From: Oegoconia quadripuncta
Lineage: Eukaryota > Arthropoda > Insecta > Lepidoptera > Autostichidae
Reading direction: 5' to 3'
Length of the DNA: 64,000 nucleotides
Assembly (NCBI GenBank): GCA_949316235.1
Contig: OX438755.1
Coordinates: 20,483,151 to 20,547,150 of the forward strand
Part shown: in pieces, positions 57,866 through 64,000 of the stretch
How positions within the stretch are numbered: the stretch's first letter is position 1
Layout of the letters: the number at the start of each line of letters is the position of its first letter
Made by a program: the position numbers and the translations under genes
Notes under the pieces: model-generated
What the model was told of the DNA's origin: nothing
The model's input: the letters and a program-made list of their open reading frames with translations, nothing else
The model's database searches: none

Positions 57866-58019
57866 AATAGGTTGGATAGCCAATCGGGTGCCAGAAATGC
57901 AAGTTGGTAGCTTTTCACACAGTGGCTTAAAGAATAATTTACATTATGACAAAAACAACTAATATATAAAACTTGAAAATATACTTGGCTTTGTATACCT
58001 GGATGACATTCTTATTTTA

Positions 58020-58548
58020 TAACTAGCTTTCAGCCCGCGGCGTCGCCCGCGTGGAATAACTTTCTTGCTGATTTGTTTTTTTTTTTTACTTTTCTGTAAT
58101 GAATGTTAGTATTAACGAATCAGTCACTTTTGTATGGGGAGTAGAACTTTTTATTTCGCAATACATTCAGGTGTGCATTTCTGTGTACTTCGGAAGGTGA
58201 ATCGTGGATGTTAGTCCAGTAAAAATACGTAATTTTCGTAGTGCAACTGCCTATAATCTTAAAATTACTGATTTTTCGTAGAAGAATAGAGTTACCCATC
58301 AGTAATAATATAAAGGTTGTGACGGTATTTATTTATTCGGCTGCGTGGATTAACATTATCGCGGATATGTTTCATTTGTTTATCCCGCGGGAACTACACA
58401 CTTTAACGGGATAAAAAATATCCTATGTCTTCATCCAAGGTATATTCAACCTATATACTAAATTTCATCCAAATCCGTTCATCCGTATCGCCGCGATTGT
58501 GCAACAAACAAACAAACAAACTTTCACATTTATAATATTAGTTAGGTT
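58020..58548 (-). mobile_element. Helitron-like element
   Basis: The + strand begins ACTAGCTTTCAGCCCGCGGC (complement of a hairpin-CTAG-T end) and finishes 'actttcacatttataatatt', the complement of a lepidopteran Helitron start. The interior carries 'aaatttcatccaaatccgtt'. Confidence 0.65.
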
Positions 58549-58776
58549 GGATGTTATTGGACCAATACTGTCTCACAATGAGAGAGCCACTCCAGAGGGT
58601 GAGAGGCTGGTGACCTGTCACACAGGTTTCCTAGTACGGACACCAGTCTCTCTCAAAAACCATTTTATATACGTCATAATTTTAAGCACCTATTGTTAAA
58701 TATTGTACCTACATTTTTGTGAGAGAAAATAAAAACCATTTGTATTCAAACAAGTCTTGATGATCATATTAGATAA

Positions 58777-59011
58777 CTAGCCTTCCTCCCGCGACTTCGT
58801 CCGCGTGGAAGATTTTATCAAAATACAAACAACAAACTTTCATCCCCTATTTTATCCCCTTGGGGGTAGAATTTATCAAAATCCCTTCTTAGCGGATGCC
58901 TACGTCATAACATCTACCTGCATGCCAAATTTCAGCCCGATCCGTCCAGTGGTTTGGGCTGGGCGTTGATAGATCACTATGTCAGTCACCTTTGAGTTAT
59001 ATATATTTAGA
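58777..59011 (-). mobile_element. Non-autonomous Helitron
   Basis: The + strand starts CTAGCCTTCCTCCCGCGACT after A and ends 'atatatttaga' before T. It is about 235 bp and the reverse-oriented sister of 14480-14718. Confidence 0.88.
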
Positions 59012-59012
59012 T

Positions 59013-59266
59013 GGTGTCGATTCGGATGTACACCAACTAAACTGAACTAAAACGAGTTTTGGAGTGGAGCCGTCGCATCGTACTGTTCCAGAGCGAAAGC
59101 GACAGTACTACTTTAAAAGAACCATGTGAATCAACCGCCAAATCTCGAAGATATCGATGTACATACATAAAAAAAAAAAATACGCCCCGTATACAGAACC
59201 TCGTCCTTTTTTGAAGTCGGTTAAAAACTGGTTTTAGTTTAGTTGGTGTACATCCGAATCGACACC
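59013..59266. mobile_element. GGTGTCG MITE, second copy
   Basis: Same TIRs as 2236-2388 but with about 100 bp of extra interior ('cgaagatatcgatgtacata', 'cctttttttgaagtcgg'-like). Its AAT duplication is intact only once the Helitron on its left is discounted: AA at 58775-58776 plus T at 59012, and AAT at 59267-59269. Confidence 0.85.
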
Positions 59267-59269
59267 AAT

Positions 59270-59823
59270 GTCATCTAAAATGCAACTGCAAGGTACCCTC
59301 ACAATTGACACCTGAAACATTACTAATAATAGCCGACTCTCTCAATAAAAGCAACAATAACGATCCGGAATATTGTCTATGAATAACACAGTGTTTACAA
59401 ATTGCCGAGAAATCCTTGCGGACGGACAGAAATAACCACCATCTGCTATATCTATTAGTATTAACAAGAATGGCGAGAAAAAAAATGATTTTTTTTTTCG
59501 AGTAATTCATAAGTCCTACCTACTCGTAAATATTAATAAGCATAAGAAAACTTTATTTGATCCATTTAGCGACACTTATACAATACATTTAATTGTTACC
59601 TATGTACTATATAACACAACATAGAAATGTGGAACTTAATATAAGTAGGTATGCATTGGCTAGTTTTCGGTGTCGCAAAGTGGCATCAAATCAGGTCCCC
59701 AAATCAGCATTTGTTGTAGTCGAGAGAAGAAGAACGACTACAACGCTGGTTTTCAGTGGATCACGGACCCTCATGGGACACACACAAATAATGAGTACCT
59801 ACGTACCTGTGTATTTCATATAC

Positions 59824-59826
<3 letters not shown>
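59270..59826. other. Non-coding, mostly unrecognised
   Basis: A segment near 59690-59780 is a diverged relative of 395-475. Confidence 0.4.

Positions 59827-59899
<73 letters not shown>
59827..59899. repeat. (AT)n microsatellite, ~73 bp
   Basis: An uninterrupted AT run. Confidence 0.95.
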
Positions 59900-59901
<2 letters not shown>

Positions 59902-60514
59902 ATATATACGAATGATAGGTGTACTTTAGATATACTATAATTATTAATAAAGTTGTATGCACACGTGGCACAATTTTATTGCACCGACCGTGAGCGCCTA
60001 TATATTATATAAGTTAAGTTATATAAAATAAGTCTATGCAGCTTTATAATTCGTGGAAAGCTATTTAGAACAGGGAAAACTAGATATCAAAATCGGTTTA
60101 TCACATTTTGTGTTTCTCAAGTTTGTCAAATTAGAATATAGGCGATTGTATGCAGATTTACTAGGTGACCCATTTTCTTTGCTCTCGAGTGTATTTATTT
60201 GTTTTATGTAGTCTTTTGATATGACAAATGTTTATGAATTGATTAATAATTGAATCGCCAAAACTTGGCAAAACAACCAGTGTGATTCCGTTATTTATCT
60301 CCGGGACGCATCATCAGATCTTCACCAAATTTATACGTGGTGAATAATGGTATACACTTACATACAAAAAAAAGAAATATTGCAGTCGGTTCAAAAATGT
60401 CGGAGATATCGCGGATTCCGATATCCGATTCCGACGCGGTACACAATAAACAATAACTTCATTAATATCAATCGGAATAAATATTATTATAGAATAAAAA
60501 TTTTACCTATGAAG
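59900..60514. other. Non-coding; trace of the catcatcagatc repeat
   Basis: 'gacgcatcatcagatcttca' near 60305 matches 36675. Otherwise unrecognised. Confidence 0.4.
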
Positions 60515-60910
60515 TCCTTACCTATGAAATTGGCGTTTTGTATGAAGAATTTCATTAAGACTGTTTTCTCCATACAAACATTTTTGATTTTTTTTTTGGG
60601 AACGGCAAATCCAAATTTAGCTAAACTTTGTGTGTATTATCGGATAACAGTTAAGCAGCGTTAATTTTTAAAAGTAACCGCTTTATAAAACTTTCAGCGA
60701 ATGAAATTACATGAAAAGAGCTCTGTTGAAATTTTTTTTTTCGGTTCGATTTAGCCCAGAAATTAAAAAATATTTCATGTGAAACCTTGAAATAATATTC
60801 CATTTTCCAAATAAAAAACAAATTTGGATATAGCTTTGAAAATCGCAGTAATTGGTACATATGATTAATGAAGAAAAAAAACTCCAATTTCATAGGTAAA
60901 GACCCAATAT
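60515..60910 (-). mobile_element. MITE-F, full length
   Basis: CCTTACCTATGAAATTGGCG at the left, and 'aactccaatttcataggtaa' with 'gacccaatat' at the right, inverted relative to 54357. Confidence 0.85.
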
Positions 60911-61835
60911 ATACCCGATATATATCCAAATAATTATTTTTAATTTGTGTGCAGAAAAAAACTAAGTTGCCAGCCTTTTATCTCTATAATGGCTTTTATT
61001 TGTTGTAAGTAAGCTTGTAAATAAGGGATATTAATAAAACTTCACTCTAAATTATTTGTTAAAATCATAATATTTGAATTGGTTTACTACTTCTTCTTTT
61101 TGGGTCGAGGCAAGTTTGAAATTTTTTGGGTCCAAAACTTTTCAACTCTATGTGGCATTAAGGAGGTCGTCAAACATGCAGCTGTCAGGTTTACTTATTT
61201 GTATATACACTATTATAAAATTGTGATTACTGACCTAACTGGTAAATAGAAGATAAAAAAAAACTACGACCAGACTATTAAAAAAAATTATAGAAAATGA
61301 AATGGGAGAACTGCAAAAACGCTTATCTTTAAATCTGTCATTACAAAACAATTTGCTTTTCCTTTGAAGTTATTATATGGGGGAAATTACTCATCAAGAC
61401 GAATCCAATGACACCTCTTTTGTTGAAATCGGATCAGTAGTACAGAATTATCCCCAAAAGAAATGCTGCGCTGGGTTTTTACATTTCCAATCATCATGGT
61501 GCCTATGGGTATCATATCGTTTTTTTTATAGCCTATGACACTCGTGACATTATAACGAATTCAACGACACCTCATTCATCACAATCAGTCCAGTAGTTTG
61601 ATTGCTATGATGGAACATCTATACCCACATATATACATACGTGTTAAAAATACTCGTGACGTTATGTATGTTTTGTCACCGAGTAACTTTCAGAACTTGG
61701 CTCTCTATTTGCGGTAAATGTCTCACATTCCTGCGTGCAATCCCAGTGTTACCGGCTGCGTTATCTTCTTGTAAAGCTCTCTATTGCATTTTTAATTTCC
61801 GACTAATTGTTAGTACTATATTAATTCTGTAATAA
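60911..61835. other. Non-coding, nothing recognised
   Basis: AT-rich, with no supported exon or repeat boundary. Confidence 0.4.
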
Positions 61836-62220
61836 GTGTACCTAATTAGGGAGTTAAGCAGTGTGGATGAAGACGTAGTGACAAAGATTGAAAAAGGTAT
61901 GCTGAGATCGTTTGGACATGTGGAGAGGATGAATGAAAGAAGACTTACGAAAGAGATATACAAAGCGAATGTGGATGGTAGTGTTGCCAGGGGAAGACCA
62001 CAGCGAACGTACCATGATCAAATCGGGGACGTCTTAAAGAAGGGCCATGTCAAGAGTACCCTACACCGACGAGCATGTATGAACAACCTTCCTTCACTCT
62101 CATAAGAGAGTGAAGGAAGCAGAAGAGGTGTGTCAGGAACGTAGCAAGTGGAAGTCTGTGGTCTCTGCCTACCCCTACGGGAAACAGGCGTGAAATTATG
62201 TATTATGTATGTATGTATAT
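61836..62220 (+). mobile_element. RTE-like LINE 3' end with (TATG)n tail
   Basis: The frame reads KGMLRSFGHVERMNERRLTK then GSVARGRPQRTYHDQIGDVL and RACMNNLPSLS. After a frame break, 'gtgtgtcaggaacgtagcaa' encodes the usual end ([19 protein letters not shown]). A TATGTATG tail follows, as at 36955-37086. Confidence 0.85.
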
Positions 62221-62848
62221 TCTGTGTGTGTGTGTGTATTAATTCTGTGACTAATTGTCGTGCCGTGGATATTTTAATGGAATATCGGTGACATAATTGA
62301 AAATTAAATATTTATGTATCCCACTGCTGGCCCCTTCCGACTCGCATAAAGATTTATTGATTTTCTATTTATGTAACATCTACCTATGTGTATATGATGT
62401 GATGTACCCGTACTCTGTAATGTCAATGCCCTAATTACCTTGGCATGACAACATGACGTGTTTTGCGGGGGAAGTGACAATCTGACAACCAGTGTCGGGG
62501 GAATGAGTGGCCTTTCTATAAACATTAGAAAAACTCAGAGCGGTCTGTCGGTTTTTTTGCCCGATTAGCTTTTTTGTTAGCATCAACAAGTGAATCGTTT
62601 TAATATTCGATGCATAATGTGTCAAGAAGCAGAGGGAAAGGGATGCTCTGGTGAGCAAATTAAAATCAATCTTTTAGATATCGGCATTTTATTCATAGCA
62701 TTTTGAGCGAAATTGATTTGCAATTTAGTTGCACTTCTGGGTACCCCTCCGTAACTTTGTCCAATTAAATCAATATATGCAAAATAGGGAGACAATGGGA
62801 CTGACATGTCTAAATGTGGACAAAAGTCCCTAAACTTAAATACTTTCT
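62221..62848. other. Non-coding, nothing recognised
   Basis: Starts with a short GT run; no supported exon. Confidence 0.4.
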
Positions 62849-63174
62849 TTTTATGCACAACTGGTTAGCACTTGACCTCAATCACACCTGATGTTAAGTA
62901 AAGATGAGGCCGAAGGTGGAAGCGTACTGACTCGGAAACTCAAACATTTGGGGAACTGGCTATCTTATCTCTGACGACCGGAACACAACAATGCTATTAA
63001 CATTGCTGTTTGGCGGCAGATTTAGATAAAATGGTGGTAGCTAGCCAGGCGGACATTTAAAATACCCTACCACCAACCAAACAGAGTACTAAACATGTAC
63101 CCCGCTGGGGATTGAGCCCGCGACCTCCGATTCGTTAACCCTATGTTGTTGACATTCAGCCACGGAGGCGGTTA
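62849..63174 (-). mobile_element. SINE-A, near full length
   Basis: Full body; the B-box complement is changed ('ggggattgagcccgcg'), so its Pol III promoter is probably weakened. Confidence 0.85.
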
Positions 63175-63191
63175 AAGATTAAAAAAATATA

Positions 63192-63536
63192 CAGGGTGTC
63201 CCTGGAAGTATGGATCAAATCGAACAGGGGCATGGGGAAGGTCATTCCCAAACTTTTTAACCCTATGAATGTCGGTGCCATTTTTGACGGTTCAAAAGTT
63301 ATGATCAATTTTTTACATTTTCATATTATCGAATAGTGCTTATACAAAAAAATTTTTTAAAAGAAAACTAGCAAAGCTATCAGCTTAATTTTTTAATTAA
63401 AAATAATTAATTATTTTTTTTTTCTTATTTTTTTTTTTTTTTAATTTTTTTTAATTTTTTTTTTTTCAGCTTAAGTTTGGGAATGACCTTCCCCATGCCC
63501 CTGTTCGATTTGATCCATACTTCCAGGGACACCCTG
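63192..63536. mobile_element. Tc1/mariner-type MITE, TSD TA
   Basis: CAGGGTGTCCCTGGAAGTAT and its complement are flanked by TA (63190-63191, 63537-63538). The inverted repeats reach about 65 bp ('caggggcatggggaaggtca'). The centre is A/T-rich and has no ORF. Confidence 0.9.
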
Positions 63537-63794
63537 TATATTGGATGCATGATTTGATACATGTTACTGGTCAAGTTTATTTATTACACCTCTGTTTCAC
63601 CTGGTTGTTGGTATACATAGACATATAAACAATATATTATCAAAATTCTGATTCTACTATCCACTTAACCGCATCTTCACGTAACATCAGATGGCCCATA
63701 CCCTCTCCACAACAATGGGTACGGATACTGTTTGTTATATACACTTGTTTTTTTTTTTTTTAAATAAATAAATATCATTGGACACACAGGGCCA

Positions 63795-64000
63795 TATATT
63801 GGGTCGTTACCTATGAAATTGGAGTTTCTTTTCCTTCGTTAATCATATGTACCAATTCCTGCGATTTTCAAAGCTATATCCAAATTTGTTTTTTTTTTTT
63901 TTGGAACATGGAATATTATTTGGAACACATGAAATATTTTTCAATTTCTGGGCTGAATCACATAATAAGAAAAATTTGAACAGAGCTCTTTTCATGTGCT
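63795..64000 (+). mobile_element. MITE-F, cut by the window end
   Basis: Begins 'atattgggtcgttacctatg' and follows the 54357 copy up to the end. Confidence 0.8.

Noticed and set aside
59593..59940. Open frame with a Tyr-Ile repeat protein
   Set aside because: The frame reads through the (AT)n microsatellite.

Overview
This is a eukaryotic, AT-rich, intron-rich and transposon-dense window, most likely from a lepidopteran insect. That assignment is an inference from several signs: short exons in long introns, four tRNA-like SINE families, CR1/Jockey- and RTE-type LINE 3' ends, Helitron, mariner, PIF/Harbinger and pogo-like elements, and the fit of the main gene to insect SLC7 amino-acid transporters. 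There is no sign of bacterial or viral genome organisation. No rRNA, functional tRNA, CRISPR array or operon was seen.

Region 1-5960 is mostly repeats: LINE tails, SINE-A copies, and a tandem duplication whose first copy carries a MITE. It also has one exon-like stretch of unknown identity at 4743-4874. Region 5964-27173 (+ strand) is one gene, a cationic amino-acid transporter of the SLC7A1-4 (CAT) type. I traced 13 coding exons whose splice phases all agree. The first coding exon was not found. The transporter core (about 525 residues) is followed by an unusual acidic, probably disordered cytoplasmic tail of about 490 residues, encoded entirely in the last exon. Its introns hold a deleted pogo-like transposon, LINE pieces interrupted by a MITE, inverted SINE pairs, a Helitron and many SINEs.

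Region 27182-55564 (- strand) contains the 3' part of a second, convergent gene. Five exons chain together in phase and encode about 192 C-terminal residues of a protein I do not recognise. One intron of about 22.5 kb contains an intact mariner transposase gene and much of the window's repeat content. The two genes meet tail to tail, with poly(A) signals on opposite strands within about 15-35 bp. Region 55565-64000 is intergenic or intronic repeat sequence.

Family labels SINE-A to SINE-D, MITE-F and LINE-E are local names used only here. No clearly novel multi-gene system is visible. The most unusual protein feature is the transporter's long acidic tail. The most informative mobile-element evidence is a set of nested insertions: an empty site preserved in a tandem copy, a Helitron splitting another element's target duplication, a Helitron inside a Harbinger MITE, and a SINE inside a SINE.
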